Counted from the stretch's first letter, positions 47,357-56,614 are shown. The stretch is 64,000 nt of DNA from Shewanella psychromarinicola (GCF_003855155.1 NZ_CP034073.1:62001-126000); one strand, 5' to 3'. Notes: a model not told the origin generated them from the sequence alone. Program-made: numbers and translations.

Positions 47357-48039
47357 TATTATTATCCTTGTTGTATCCCAATGCTAATTAGCATGATGGG
47401 TGAGGTATTGAATCCTTTACGCCTCAATTTAAGCTAACAGCACGGCCAAAGTAATCCCAGTTACCTTGAAACGAATGCGCTGTTGTTAAATACAACAAAG
47501 ACATGCATGCTCATTTAAGCAATCATTCAGTCGTCTGTCTACATCTTGATAAAAATAGCCGAAACTTGCTTAACAAAAACAATTAACCTTATAAAGCTAA
47601 CCTCAGTCCTGGATAATAAACGATTATAAAATAGCGACGTCTTTGGCTATTTGCGTTGCATTGACCTGAATTAAACAAGTTATTTATGCGTAAATACGCC
47701 TTGTTAGCAGAACAAATGGCAAGTTTGATATTGATGACCCGCTGCGAGTATCGCTTCGCTGCTAAGATTGTATAGCATCTAGCAGCGTAGCGTCCTAGCA
47801 TCTAGGCTTTTCGCTTGTATAGCATCTAGCAGCGTAGCGTCCTAGCATCTAGGCTTTTCGCCTGTATAGCATCTAGCAGCGTAGCGTCCTAGCATCTAGG
47901 CTTTTCGCCTGTATAGCGTCTAGCAGCGTAGCGTCCTAGCATCTAGGCTTTTCGCCTGTATAGCATCTAGCAGCGTAGCGTCCTAGCATCTAGGCTTTTC
48001 CCTTTTATAGCGTCCTTTGACATGAGAGCAGTCTAGTAA
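47357..48039. other. Gap with 47-bp tandem repeats
   Basis: 683 bp. AT-rich promoter region of the acylase gene, then a ctag-rich repeat array (47771-48005). An open frame at 47589-47801 has no support. Confidence 0.6.
47771..48005. repeat. 47-bp tandem repeat, five copies
   Basis: Five almost identical 47-bp units start at 47771, 47818, 47865, 47912 and 47959, each beginning tatagc(a/g)tctagcagcg and ending in cttttcgcctg or a close variant. Each unit contains several ctag sites and can fold back on itself. Similar pieces occur at 42420-42570. Confidence 0.95.
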
Positions 48040-48561
48040 TTATTTATTCCACGGATTGTTGGGATCAAATGTAGGCTGCGGCTTTTTGTTATTACTGCGC
48101 TGTGTCACTGCATCACTGTCATTTGAACGACTCGACGAAGAATATGAATTTGAAGATGATGACGAAGAAGCATATGAACGACTTTGATTATGTTTCATCT
48201 GGTCATAATCAGCGGTGGCTTTGGCTTTCATCTCGGCGACTAACTCAACCGTTAGCGGCTGAGGTTTACGCGGTTTTATACCGTCGGCAAAACCGCGTTC
48301 ACGGGGTTTTAACTCAAACTGGGCTGAGTTGCCTTTTGGCATACGCTTGAAACGGTATAGATAAAAGTTTTCAACACGTTCCCTCGCCCACTCAGTCTTC
48401 TTAAGAAACGAAACACACGCGGCCGTGTTCGGATTGGTATTAAAACATTCTAAATGCATCGCGGCGTATAAAATTTTCCAATCATAAAATGCCACTAATT
48501 CAGAGATCATCGTTTCTGATTTTAAACCGTGGAGTGGATTATTTTGCTGTAGTTCTATCAT
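48040..48561 (-). CDS. VF530-family DNA-binding-like protein with Ser-rich tail
   Basis: 173 residues. The first 70 (NNPLHGLKSETMISELVAFY, then FNTNPNTAACVSFLKKTEWARERVENFYL) match the VF530/DUF2132 family, a small fold thought to bind DNA. The family is normally about 70-80 residues; here an added tail is basic and then serine-rich (SSSSSSNSYSSSSRS), of low complexity and ending FDPNNPWNK. Role unknown. Single gene. Confidence 0.78.
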   Translation of the reverse strand: MIELQQNNPLHGLKSETMISELVAFYDWKILYAAMHLECFNTNPNTAACVSFLKKTEWARERVENFYLYRFKRMPKGNSAQFELKPRERGFADGIKPRKPQPLTVELVAEMKAKATADYDQMKHNQSRSYASSSSSSNSYSSSSRSNDSDAVTQRSNNKKPQPTFDPNNPWNK

Positions 48562-48990
48562 GCTATCTCATGACCTCAAAAAGCTGTCTCTATAATATGT
48601 CTAGTTTACCGTTAAAATGCGCCATCGTCTTTATGCATCTTGCACATGCCCTAACGCTGAGTTAAATAAAACGCATTATTTTCGCGCGGCAGTTAACAAT
48701 CGCCTTCTGATTTATTGCTACCAGACTGATAGACTGCTACTACTATTGCTACAAAACTGATATGACAACAAGGCTGAAAGATATCGAGGAAAAATACGTT
48801 ATGGTTCGTTAACACAAGGTAAAGTAATCTGCCTATTGGTTCAAATAATGCTTTAAAACCAAATAGCGATTAATCAAACCATAGCCGGTTGCGAACGTCA
48901 GTTATTGTAACGGCGTTGAATGTTGTCAGCCAAATAAACTCTGACTGACAACCATATTAGCTTATACTCGCGATGTTGACGCTCATTAGA
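48562..48990. other. Gap without recognised genes
   Basis: 429 bp, AT-rich. Nothing beyond the promoter region of the VF530 gene was recognised. Confidence 0.5.
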
Positions 48991-49974
48991 TTAACGATTT
49001 ACATCTACAACCACACGACCGCGAACCTTACCTGCCAATAAGTCACTTGCCACATCAATCGCTTCAGTCAAGCTGATTTCGTGAACAATGTCATCGAAAA
49101 CGGCAGGGTCAAGGATCTCGCCCAGACGTTGCCATGCCTCAATACGATCGGCTAAAGGTCGCATTACACTGTCGACACCCGCTAACGTCACGCAACGTAA
49201 AATAAAAGGTGCTACGCTAGCAGGAAAATCCATACCCTGTGCCAAACCACATGCTGCCACCGTCCCGCCATATTTCATACTGGCACACACATTGGCTAAT
49301 GTATGACTGCCAACAGAATCAACCGCACCAGCCCAACGCTCTTTGGCCAATGGACGACCCGCTTCAGATAAGGTCGCGCGATCAATAATGTCTTTAGCCC
49401 CTAGCTTTTTCAAGTAGTCGCTTTCATCAACACGGCCAGTAGAAGCCACTACGTGATACCCGAGCTTAGCTAAAATAGCGATAGCAAAACTGCCAACACC
49501 GCCATTAGCGCCTGTTACTAGCACTTCACCTTTATCTGGGGTTAGGCCATTTTTCTCAAGTGCCATTACACATAACATCGCAGTATAGCCTGCGGTGCCA
49601 ATCGCCATAGCTTGTTGCGGTGAAAACGCACTTGGCAATGGAATAAGCCATTCACTTTTTAAACGCGCTTTAGTTGCCAAGCCCCCGCAATGATTTTCAC
49701 CTACGCCAAAACCATTCAATAATACCGTATCGCCAGTGGCAAACTTAGCGCTATCGCTGTGTTCTACTATGCCCACTAAATCTATGCCGGGCACCATAGG
49801 AAAGGTTCTCACCACGGGCGCTTTACCGGTAATGGCGAGGGCGTCTTTGTAATTAAGCGTGCTATAAAGCACTTTTACCGTAACATCACCTTCAGGTAGC
49901 ACACTTTCATCAATGCTTTTCACTGTGGTGCGGTAACCTTGATCATCTTTCTCAATTAACATGCCATTAAACAT
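48991..49974 (-). CDS. acuI: Acryloyl-CoA reductase (AcuI/YhdH)
   Basis: 327 residues from MFNGMLIEKD; the start one codon upstream (49977, MM) is equally possible. Medium-chain dehydrogenase/reductase of the YhdH/AcuI type: LYSTLNYKDALAITGKAPVVR, FPMVPGIDLVG, GFGVGENHCGGLATKARL, NADPH site VTGANGGVGSFA. It reduces acryloyl-CoA to propionyl-CoA with NADPH and detoxifies acrylate, for example from DMSP breakdown. A palindromic operator stands 15 bp before the start, and its TetR regulator lies upstream on the same strand. Confidence 0.9.
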   Translation of the reverse strand: MFNGMLIEKDDQGYRTTVKSIDESVLPEGDVTVKVLYSTLNYKDALAITGKAPVVRTFPMVPGIDLVGIVEHSDSAKFATGDTVLLNGFGVGENHCGGLATKARLKSEWLIPLPSAFSPQQAMAIGTAGYTAMLCVMALEKNGLTPDKGEVLVTGANGGVGSFAIAILAKLGYHVVASTGRVDESDYLKKLGAKDIIDRATLSEAGRPLAKERWAGAVDSVGSHTLANVCASMKYGGTVAACGLAQGMDFPASVAPFILRCVTLAGVDSVMRPLADRIEAWQRLGEILDPAVFDDIVHEISLTEAIDVASDLLAGKVRGRVVVDVNR

Positions 49975-49989
49975 CATGTGCTCCTAATT

Positions 49990-50004
49990 TAGACTAGTCG
50001 TCTA
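49990..50004. promoter_or_regulatory. TetR-type operator before acuI
   Basis: TAGACTAGTCGTCTA fits TAGAC-N5-GTCTA, and the same pattern is found before the regulator gene (50747-50761). Both lie in promoter positions. Confidence 0.75.
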
Positions 50005-50066
50005 TTAATGATTAAAAATTTTATTAACCTCAACTCGACTTTAGAGAAGAGGTCAGTAAGCTAAGG

Positions 50067-50735
50067 TTATTTAGGTAATGCGGCCATGAAAAGGTCGCAG
50101 TAATTATCTAGCGGTGTGGCCTGCTGCACCAACTTTGCTCGACTTACGGCGCCCTCCCAACCTACCCAAAAATTTTCGGCTAAAAGCTGGCAATTTGCAC
50201 TTTCTGCAAGCTCGCCATGTAGTTGTGCATCCTTAAGACAACGGGCTAGACAGTCTTGCCAGCTAACGAATATCTCAATAATTTGCGGTCTAAAACTGTC
50301 GGGTAATACACCCACTTCTTGACCTAAGTTCCCCACCAAACAGCCACGCTTAAATTCATAACGGATCATTCCTGCTTTAGCATCTGCTACAAAATGACGG
50401 ATCCGTGTTAGGGGTAAATAAGATTCATCTAAAAGGTGAATTTCAAGTTTACGTAAAAAATAGTCGGCATAATTTTGCAATACCACCTGTCCAAAAGCCT
50501 CTTTACTGGCAAAGTAATGATAGAAAGAGCCTTTTGGTACGCCCACCTTTTTCAAAATAGGTTCAATACCCGATGAAGCAAAACCTTGCTCTGTTAATTG
50601 CTCAAGGCCACTTCGGATAAGCTCTGCCCGCGTATCAGGATTATCGCGGGATATTTTAGGTGGCCGGCCACGACGAGGTTTCTCGGTTGTACTTGTGTGT
50701 GGACTCGACATTGAATCTAAGCTTAAATTATTCAT
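50067..50735 (-). CDS. acuR: TetR-family repressor (AcuR-like)
   Basis: 222 residues. A basic N-terminal segment (KPRRGRPPKISRDNPDT) precedes the TetR HTH (ELIRSGLEQLTEQGFASSGI, then KKVGVPKGSFYHYFASKEAF); the C-terminal ligand domain has YEFKRGCLVGNLGQEVG. It resembles AcuR and NemR-like repressors that bind small electrophiles or acrylate. It lies 89 bp upstream of acuI on the same strand, and both genes have a TAGAC-N5-GTCTA site, so it should repress itself and acuI (inference). Confidence 0.85.
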   Translation of the reverse strand: MNNLSLDSMSSPHTSTTEKPRRGRPPKISRDNPDTRAELIRSGLEQLTEQGFASSGIEPILKKVGVPKGSFYHYFASKEAFGQVVLQNYADYFLRKLEIHLLDESYLPLTRIRHFVADAKAGMIRYEFKRGCLVGNLGQEVGVLPDSFRPQIIEIFVSWQDCLARCLKDAQLHGELAESANCQLLAENFWVGWEGAVSRAKLVQQATPLDNYCDLFMAALPK

Positions 50736-50746
50736 AACACCTATAT

Positions 50747-50761
50747 TAGACCGAACGTCTA
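50747..50761. promoter_or_regulatory. TetR-type operator before acuR
   Basis: TAGACCGAACGTCTA, the same inverted-repeat pattern as before acuI. It lies 12 bp upstream of the acuR start and fits autoregulation. Confidence 0.75.
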
Positions 50762-51480
50762 TTTAAATACAGTAGTATTATGAAAAATCGCAACATGACG
50801 CTCATTTAGTCACACAAATTTGCACTATTACCGGATTAACATGCACCATTAACTAACGCGCGACCTCACTGAGTCAGCGACTATCTACTGAAACCGCAAT
50901 CCTGATTCTATAAGGTTAATGCTATACACAAGCGATTTAAAACAATTGACGTTATAAAGGCTTTGAGGGGGCGAGACATGGCCGATAGATCAAATCAACC
51001 TAAAAGCTGTAAATCCAATAAATTTGAATTCAAACTATCTTAGTTAGATGGCTTGAGCTCGAATCATTCGTTCTATAATCATCTATACCCGTTTCACTTA
51101 TGCATTAACAAATAATAAATCCTCGCCTAGTAATATCGTGTCTCGCTAGTCCGAAAGAGGTTGTTCGATAGACAAGCTAGATCAACGACTTTAAACGTAA
51201 CAACATTTAAACCTAAAATTTACTCACTAAAGAATTAAAAAACAATTAATATCAATACAATAACTTATAACTATAATTTAATTTTATTCAGAAAAAGCAC
51301 ACACCTATAATCAAACAATCCTTAAGCAGTTGCATCGAGTAACGAGCCGTGATCACCAGCCGTACAGTAAATGTTTCCCATAAATAAATAAGCTGGATCG
51401 ACACCAAAATTACGCTTCTATTATCTTTCTGTCTGAGATTAGATTGGAAATTTTACCCCAAATGATGTTAATATGATTAG

Positions 51481-51507
51481 ACCACTAACTAGTTTGGTGG
51501 TTTTTTA
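51481..51507 (+). terminator. Terminator-like hairpin in the put leader
   Basis: accac ... gtggt stem, extended by taa/ttt pairs, followed by TTTTTT. It lies about 57 bp upstream of the first gene of the put operon and far from any upstream plus-strand gene, so it may act as an attenuator rather than an end-of-gene terminator. Confidence 0.45.
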
Positions 51508-51564
51508 TTGCTGAATATAAATTATTTAACAATAAACCGATTAACCAGAACCCAGGAGCTCATT

Positions 51565-51741
51565 ATGCCAACGGACACGTCAAGCGAAGAAAATCTCATT
51601 ACAACCATTTGGAACACCACAACATTAAAGCTGAAAGAGGCTTCACAGTTATTGTGTTTATGCGCCATTTTAAGCACCTATCTCTTTGTCATGTTGAAAC
51701 CTAATGGGATTCAACATGATAAAGCGTTAGGAGGCAAATAA
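51565..51741 (+). CDS. Small membrane protein encoded before putP
   Basis: 58 residues from the ATG at 51565, which has a good AGGAG 6 nt before it; the frame opens earlier at 51508 but without a ribosome site. One hydrophobic helix (about 26-43, SQLLCLCAILSTYLFVM). The stop is 3 bp before putP. Small one-helix partners encoded next to sodium symporters are known (for example MetS with MetP and the DUF485 proteins), so a PutP subunit is plausible. Family not recognised. Confidence 0.6.
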   Translation: MPTDTSSEENLITTIWNTTTLKLKEASQLLCLCAILSTYLFVMLKPNGIQHDKALGGK

Positions 51742-51744
51742 TAT

Positions 51745-53241
51745 ATGCATTACCTAACCTATGTCTCATTAGCAATCTATTTTCTCGTAATGCTAAGCAT
51801 TGGATTGTTTGCATATAAAAAATCAACCAGCGATGTATCGGGTTATATTTTGGGTGGCCGTAAAGTCAGCCCACAAGTTACCGCACTGTCAGCAGGTGCA
51901 TCCGATATGAGTGGCTGGATGCTAATGGGCTTACCAGGTGCCATGTTCTTAGTCGGCTTCGAAACCATCTACATTGCGATAGGCCTATTAGCGGGGGCAT
52001 TGATTAATTATTTAATCGTGGCACCTAAATTACGGGTTTATACCGAAGTTGCGGGTGACTCCCTAACGATCCCTGAATTTTTTGCTAAACGCTTCCACGC
52101 ACCAAACAGTCATGTGCGGATTATCGCGGCGATTATCATTGTTATCTTCTTTACCTTATATACCTCGGCAGGACTCGTCGCTGGGGGGAAATTATTTGTC
52201 TCTGCATTTGATTTAAATTATGAACTCGGACTGGTGGTTACCCTAGGTGTGGTTGTATCTTATACCTTACTCGGTGGTTTTTTAGCCGTCAGCATGACTG
52301 ACTTTGTTCAAGGCTGTATCATGTTTGTTGCCTTGATTCTGGTACCCGTTGTGGCATATCAAGAGTTTAGCAGTGCTGACAAAATGATGGGCTTTGCTTA
52401 TGAGTCGATCCCGCATTTCTCTGATGCGATGCAAAATGTCACAATGCTCGGGTTAATTTCCAGTCTGTCTTGGGGCCTAGGTTATTTTGGTCAGCCACAT
52501 ATTATTGTGCGCTTTATGGCTATCCGCTCGGTTTCTGATATCAAAGCAGCACGCAGAATTGGTATGAGTTGGATGACAGTCACCATTATTGGTGCGCTGG
52601 CAACAGGTCTAGTGGGTATTGCCTACGCCAATAAATTTGACATGAAAATAGCCGATCCTGAAACTATCTTTATTGTCTTTTCTGAATTGTTGTTCCATCC
52701 GCTAATCAGTGGCTTCCTTTTAGCTGCCATTTTAGCTGCCATTATGAGCACGATTTCTTCACAGTTATTAGTGTCGTCAAGTTCTCTGACCGAAGACATT
52801 TATCGAGTTATTTCGAAAAAAGAGTCAACTGAGAAAGAAATGGTCAAAATGGGACGTTATGGTGTAGCAGGTGTCGGTATTGTAGCCAGCTTACTGGCGC
52901 TCGATCGCTCAAACAGTATCTTATCAATAGTCAGCAATGCATGGGCTGGATTTGGTGCGGCCTTTGGTCCACTGGTACTGTGTTGCCTATATAAAAAGAA
53001 CCTGACCCATAAAGCGGCTGTCGCGGGTATTTTATCAGGTGCTATCACCGTCCTATTTTGGATATATGCTCCTGTACTTGCAGACGGAAAAGCATTAACT
53101 ACCGTGATGTACGAAATGATCCCCGGCTTTATTGTCAGCAGTGTAGTGATTTTTATTACCAGTGCACTGGATGCCGACCCTTGCCATAAAACCGTTAAGA
53201 CTTTTCATAAAGCCAATCGTGTTTTAGCTGAGGAACTGTAA
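51745..53241 (+). CDS. putP: Sodium/proline symporter PutP
   Basis: 498 residues, 13 membrane helices, of normal length for PutP. Family blocks: YILGGRKVSPQVTALSAGASDMSGWMLMGLPGA, GDSLTIPEFFAKRF, FFTLYTSAGLVAGGKLF, and LSWGLGYFGQPHIIVRFMA, with the sodium-site Ser-rich stretch SSQLLVSSSSLTEDIY. It imports proline with sodium at the inner membrane. It is followed after 2 bp by proB, so uptake and synthesis are in one operon, which fits proline use as an osmolyte. Confidence 0.93.
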   Translation: MHYLTYVSLAIYFLVMLSIGLFAYKKSTSDVSGYILGGRKVSPQVTALSAGASDMSGWMLMGLPGAMFLVGFETIYIAIGLLAGALINYLIVAPKLRVYTEVAGDSLTIPEFFAKRFHAPNSHVRIIAAIIIVIFFTLYTSAGLVAGGKLFVSAFDLNYELGLVVTLGVVVSYTLLGGFLAVSMTDFVQGCIMFVALILVPVVAYQEFSSADKMMGFAYESIPHFSDAMQNVTMLGLISSLSWGLGYFGQPHIIVRFMAIRSVSDIKAARRIGMSWMTVTIIGALATGLVGIAYANKFDMKIADPETIFIVFSELLFHPLISGFLLAAILAAIMSTISSQLLVSSSSLTEDIYRVISKKESTEKEMVKMGRYGVAGVGIVASLLALDRSNSILSIVSNAWAGFGAAFGPLVLCCLYKKNLTHKAAVAGILSGAITVLFWIYAPVLADGKALTTVMYEMIPGFIVSSVVIFITSALDADPCHKTVKTFHKANRVLAEEL

Positions 53242-53243
53242 AG

Positions 53244-54368
53244 ATGGAAGATATTCATACTATGTCAACTTCCCATTGGAAACGGATTGTCGTTAAAGTG
53301 GGAAGCGCGTTAATTGCACCTAACCAACAAGGCTGTAGCAGTCGATATTTATTAGGTATAGCTCAGTTTATCGCCACCTGTCGTGCTCAAGGATGCCAAG
53401 TTGTGTTGGTGTCTTCAGGCTCCGTTGCTGCGGGGAGACATCTATTCTCTGATCTTGCAGAACCAACTGTGTCGCTCAAAAAAGCGATGGCAGCAGCAGG
53501 CCAGGCCGATATGATGGCAACTTGGGATAAGTTGTTCGATTTCCCTTCGGCGCAGCTATTACTCACCCACGGTGATTTACGCGATCGTGATCGTTATATC
53601 AGTATTAAAAATACCATTGCCACCCTGTTAGAGCATGGACTACTACCCATTATCAACGAAAATGATGCTGCTACCACAGCTAAGTTACGCGTTGGAGACA
53701 ATGACAATTTATCCGCTATGGTCGCAGCCGCAGCGGATGCCGACGCGTTAATTATCTGCTCAGACGTAAAAGGGCTTTATACCAAAAACCCTAATTTACA
53801 TGATGATGCCACGCTAATTAAGCAAGTCAGTGAAATCAATGCCGACATCTACGCGATGGCAGGTGGTGCCACCAGCAGTGTGGGTACTGGCGGTATGTTT
53901 ACCAAAATTGAGGCTGCAGAGAAAGCCATTTCACACGGCATTGAAACTATGATTGTGGATGGCTTTGATGCAGACACATTTAATCAGCTTCTTAAAGGTC
54001 AAAACCCGGGCACTTTATTTGAGCCATATGATGTACCAATGAAAGATCTGTTACATTGGATGACGCATACATCTCAAATTTTAGGTGAATTAATTGTCGA
54101 AAATGACTTTAGCGCCGACCTTCAAAAACATGATACCCAACTGACCAGTGACGATGTAGTGGCCGTAAGAGGCAACTTTTCCGTCGGCGATACCGTTTTA
54201 GTGCGCAAAGGCGATGGCACTAAATTGGCAAAAGCCAAATCAAACTATAGTAGTTGTTTATTACATTTTATTGCAGATAAAGAAGATCGTGAGTTTGCCA
54301 ACAATGCCCAGCAAAAGACAGGCCCACTGATCTCTGACAAAAACATCGCCATATTGGAGCAAATATGA
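53244..54368 (+). CDS. proB: Glutamate 5-kinase
   Basis: 374 residues with the amino-acid kinase domain (IVVKVGSALIAP, VLVSSGSVAAGR, INENDAATTAKLRVGDNDNLSA, DVKGLYTKNP, GTGGMFTKIEAA) and a C-terminal PUA domain (about 285-365). It phosphorylates glutamate, the first step of proline synthesis, and is normally feedback-inhibited by proline. The ATG at 53244 has a GAGGAA site before it; the Met six codons later is the alternative. It overlaps proA by 4 bp (ATGA). Confidence 0.95.
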   Translation: MEDIHTMSTSHWKRIVVKVGSALIAPNQQGCSSRYLLGIAQFIATCRAQGCQVVLVSSGSVAAGRHLFSDLAEPTVSLKKAMAAAGQADMMATWDKLFDFPSAQLLLTHGDLRDRDRYISIKNTIATLLEHGLLPIINENDAATTAKLRVGDNDNLSAMVAAAADADALIICSDVKGLYTKNPNLHDDATLIKQVSEINADIYAMAGGATSSVGTGGMFTKIEAAEKAISHGIETMIVDGFDADTFNQLLKGQNPGTLFEPYDVPMKDLLHWMTHTSQILGELIVENDFSADLQKHDTQLTSDDVVAVRGNFSVGDTVLVRKGDGTKLAKAKSNYSSCLLHFIADKEDREFANNAQQKTGPLISDKNIAILEQI

Positions 54369-55612
54369 GTTTAATTAAAGACTTATCACAAGCCGCAGCT
54401 AATGCTGCACAAACTCTAGCCCTATTAGATGAGCAAGTTAAAAATACCATTTTACTTGATATGGCCCGAGCACTTAGAGCTCACAGCGACGATATCATCA
54501 AAGCTAATTTATTGGATCTTGACCATGCCGCAAAAGCTGAATTAGGCGCGGCAATGATAGACAGACTAACTCTGACATCAGAGCGCATTGAATCAATGGC
54601 TGCGGGCATCGAAACGGTAGCGTCGTTACCCGATCCGGTTGGCAGAGTACGTGAAATATGTCAGCGACCAAATGGGCTTAATATTCAAAAAATGCGCGTA
54701 CCTTTAGGGGTCGTTTGCATGATTTATGAAGCACGCCCAAATGTCACCGCTGATGCAGGCGCGTTATGTTTTAAATCGGGTAATGCCGTGATACTGCGTG
54801 GCGGTAAAGAAGCATTACATTCAAGTAAAATCATTGCTTCGATTTTACAGAATGTGTTGCAAGCAAATCAGTTACCACCGGCGCTTATTACCGTGATACC
54901 CGATCCGGATCGTGCCTTAATGCTGGAACTAATGCAGCAGCGTGACTTTATTGATGTCATTATTCCACGTGGTGGAGAAGGCTTAATCAACTTTGTTACT
55001 GATAACAGTAAAATCCCTGTTATTCAGCACTTTAAAGGCGTTTGTCATCTGTATGTTGATAAAGATGCCGATCTCGATATTGCGATGTCTTTATTGCTCA
55101 ACGGCAAAACTCAACGCACGGGTGTATGTAATGCCCTAGAGGGATTATTGGTACATCAAGACGTAGCCGCAACCTTTTTACCGAAAGTGGCAGCCGAGCT
55201 TGCCGCACATAAGGTGCGAATTAATGTCAGTAAAAATGCCCAACAATACTTTGAGCATGCCAACGTCATTAGTGATGATGATTTTGGCCAAGAATATTTA
55301 GATTTAGAAATTGCGATTCGACAAGTGACTGATTTTGATCATGCTATCAATCATATCCGCCGCTTTGGTAGCCATCATACTGAAGTGATTTGTACCCAAA
55401 ATGACTCAACGGCTACGCGTTTTCAACGCACTGTGGATGCTTCGGTCGTCATGGTCAATGCGTCATCACGTTTTTCTGATGGTAGCGAACTCGGTCTAGG
55501 TGCTGAAATTGGTATTGCGACGAGCAAATTGCATGCCTACGGCCCAATGGGTCTTGAGTCACTCACCACTGAGAAATACTTAGTCAGCGGTGAAGGTCAA
55601 GTCCGCGCATAA
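54365..55612 (+). CDS. proA: Glutamate-5-semialdehyde dehydrogenase (gamma-glutamyl phosphate reductase)
   Basis: 415 residues, full length. Aldehyde-dehydrogenase-type fold with family marks: MRVPLGVVCMIYEARPNVTADAGALCFKSGNAVILRGGKEA, IIPRGGEGLI, the catalytic Cys in RTGVCNALE, and VNASSRFSDGSELGLGAEIGIATSKLHAYGPMGLESLT. It reduces glutamyl-5-phosphate to the semialdehyde with NADPH. It overlaps proB at its start; a terminator follows its stop. Confidence 0.95.
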   Translation: MSLIKDLSQAAANAAQTLALLDEQVKNTILLDMARALRAHSDDIIKANLLDLDHAAKAELGAAMIDRLTLTSERIESMAAGIETVASLPDPVGRVREICQRPNGLNIQKMRVPLGVVCMIYEARPNVTADAGALCFKSGNAVILRGGKEALHSSKIIASILQNVLQANQLPPALITVIPDPDRALMLELMQQRDFIDVIIPRGGEGLINFVTDNSKIPVIQHFKGVCHLYVDKDADLDIAMSLLLNGKTQRTGVCNALEGLLVHQDVAATFLPKVAAELAAHKVRINVSKNAQQYFEHANVISDDDFGQEYLDLEIAIRQVTDFDHAINHIRRFGSHHTEVICTQNDSTATRFQRTVDASVVMVNASSRFSDGSELGLGAEIGIATSKLHAYGPMGLESLTTEKYLVSGEGQVRA

Positions 55613-55630
55613 TCAAATAGGTATTACAGA

Positions 55631-55666
55631 CAAAAGGCCAAGCGAAAGCATGGCCTTTTCTTTTTA
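55631..55666 (+). terminator. Rho-independent terminator after proA
   Basis: Stem aaaaggcca / tggcctttt with inner agc/gct-like pairing, followed by ctttttag. It lies 19 bp after proA and just before proC, so proC depends on readthrough or its own promoter. Confidence 0.85.
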
Positions 55667-55684
55667 GAGACACTTTCGGAGTTT

Positions 55685-56527
55685 ATTATCTCTCAACATC
55701 AATCATTAGATCCTAATACTTGTATCGCCTTTATCGGTGGCGGCAACATGGCAAAAGCCATTATCAGCGGCCTACTGAAACAAGGTCATAATAGTGCCAA
55801 TATTTTAGTGTGCGCCCCCAGCCAAACAACCCGACACAACTTAATCGATAAATTCAATGTTAGGGTGCATCAAGATAATACTGCCGCAGTAGCATTTGCC
55901 GATGTCATCATTGTTGCCGTTAAGCCTTTTGTAGTACCTGTGGTGTGTGAGCAATTGAGTGAGGTTATGCAACACGATAACCGTAAATTAGTCATCTCGA
56001 TTGCGGTGGGAATAAAACATGCCACGGTCTGCCAAAAACTAAATCATTCACCCAAAGTCATTTGTGCCATGCCAAACTTGCCGGCCGCCATTGGTGAAGG
56101 ATTAACAGGTTTATTCGCAGGTCCTAACACCCACGATAATGACATTGCACTCGCAGAAAGTCTGATGCGTGCCGTTGGTGAAACCGTATGGCTACAAGAT
56201 GAAAGTCAAATGTCTACCATAGTGGCCGCAGCAGGCAGCTCTCCAGCGTATTTATTCTTATTTTTAGAAGCGATGGAAAAAGCCGCCATTAAACAAGGGC
56301 TCCCAAAAGAAACCGCCATTAAAGCCGTGCTTCACAGTGCAATGGGAGCGATATCTATGGCGATTAATAGTCAGCATAATTTGACTAACCTTCGCCACCA
56401 AGTGACCTCTCCTAAAGGGACAACAGAACAAGCCATATTGGCATTTCAAGATGGTGAGCTTGATGAACTCGTTGCCAGCGCAATGGCATGCGCGGCAACA
56501 AGAGCTAAAGAACTGTCTATCGGCTAG
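55685..56527 (+). CDS. proC: Pyrroline-5-carboxylate reductase, non-standard start
   Basis: About 280 residues. The Rossmann motif IAFIGGGNMAKAIISGL spans the ATG at 55748, so that ATG would remove the nucleotide-binding strand; translation must start upstream, yet no ATG, GTG or TTG is in frame before it. The best choices are ATT at 55685 or ATC at 55688, just after a CGGAG. Other marks: AVKPFVVPVVCEQL, AMPNLPAAIGEGLTGLF, AAAGSSPAYLFLFLEAMEKAA and SPKGTTEQAILAFQDGELDELV. It makes the last step of proline synthesis with NAD(P)H. Alternatively the start has been lost by mutation. Confidence 0.85.
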   Translation: MISQHQSLDPNTCIAFIGGGNMAKAIISGLLKQGHNSANILVCAPSQTTRHNLIDKFNVRVHQDNTAAVAFADVIIVAVKPFVVPVVCEQLSEVMQHDNRKLVISIAVGIKHATVCQKLNHSPKVICAMPNLPAAIGEGLTGLFAGPNTHDNDIALAESLMRAVGETVWLQDESQMSTIVAAAGSSPAYLFLFLEAMEKAAIKQGLPKETAIKAVLHSAMGAISMAINSQHNLTNLRHQVTSPKGTTEQAILAFQDGELDELVASAMACAATRAKELSIG

Positions 56528-56614
56528 TCTCAAAACGCGAAACTGACGTTAACAACCCCCTGCTAACAGAGCAATGGTCTGCATATAGCGCTTGACTCAT
56601 TCATCCTCACAGGC

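Larger units (their letters stand above)
50736..51564. other. Gap without recognised genes
   Basis: 829 bp. It holds the acuR operator at its left end, a few diverged bits of the 15-bp repeat family near 51030-51060, AT-rich sequence, and a terminator-like hairpin (51481-51507). No gene. Confidence 0.5.

Noticed and set aside
527..48005. CRISPR arrays among the tandem repeats
   Set aside because: All arrays are head-to-tail units of 13-47 bp without unique spacers, and no cas genes are present.
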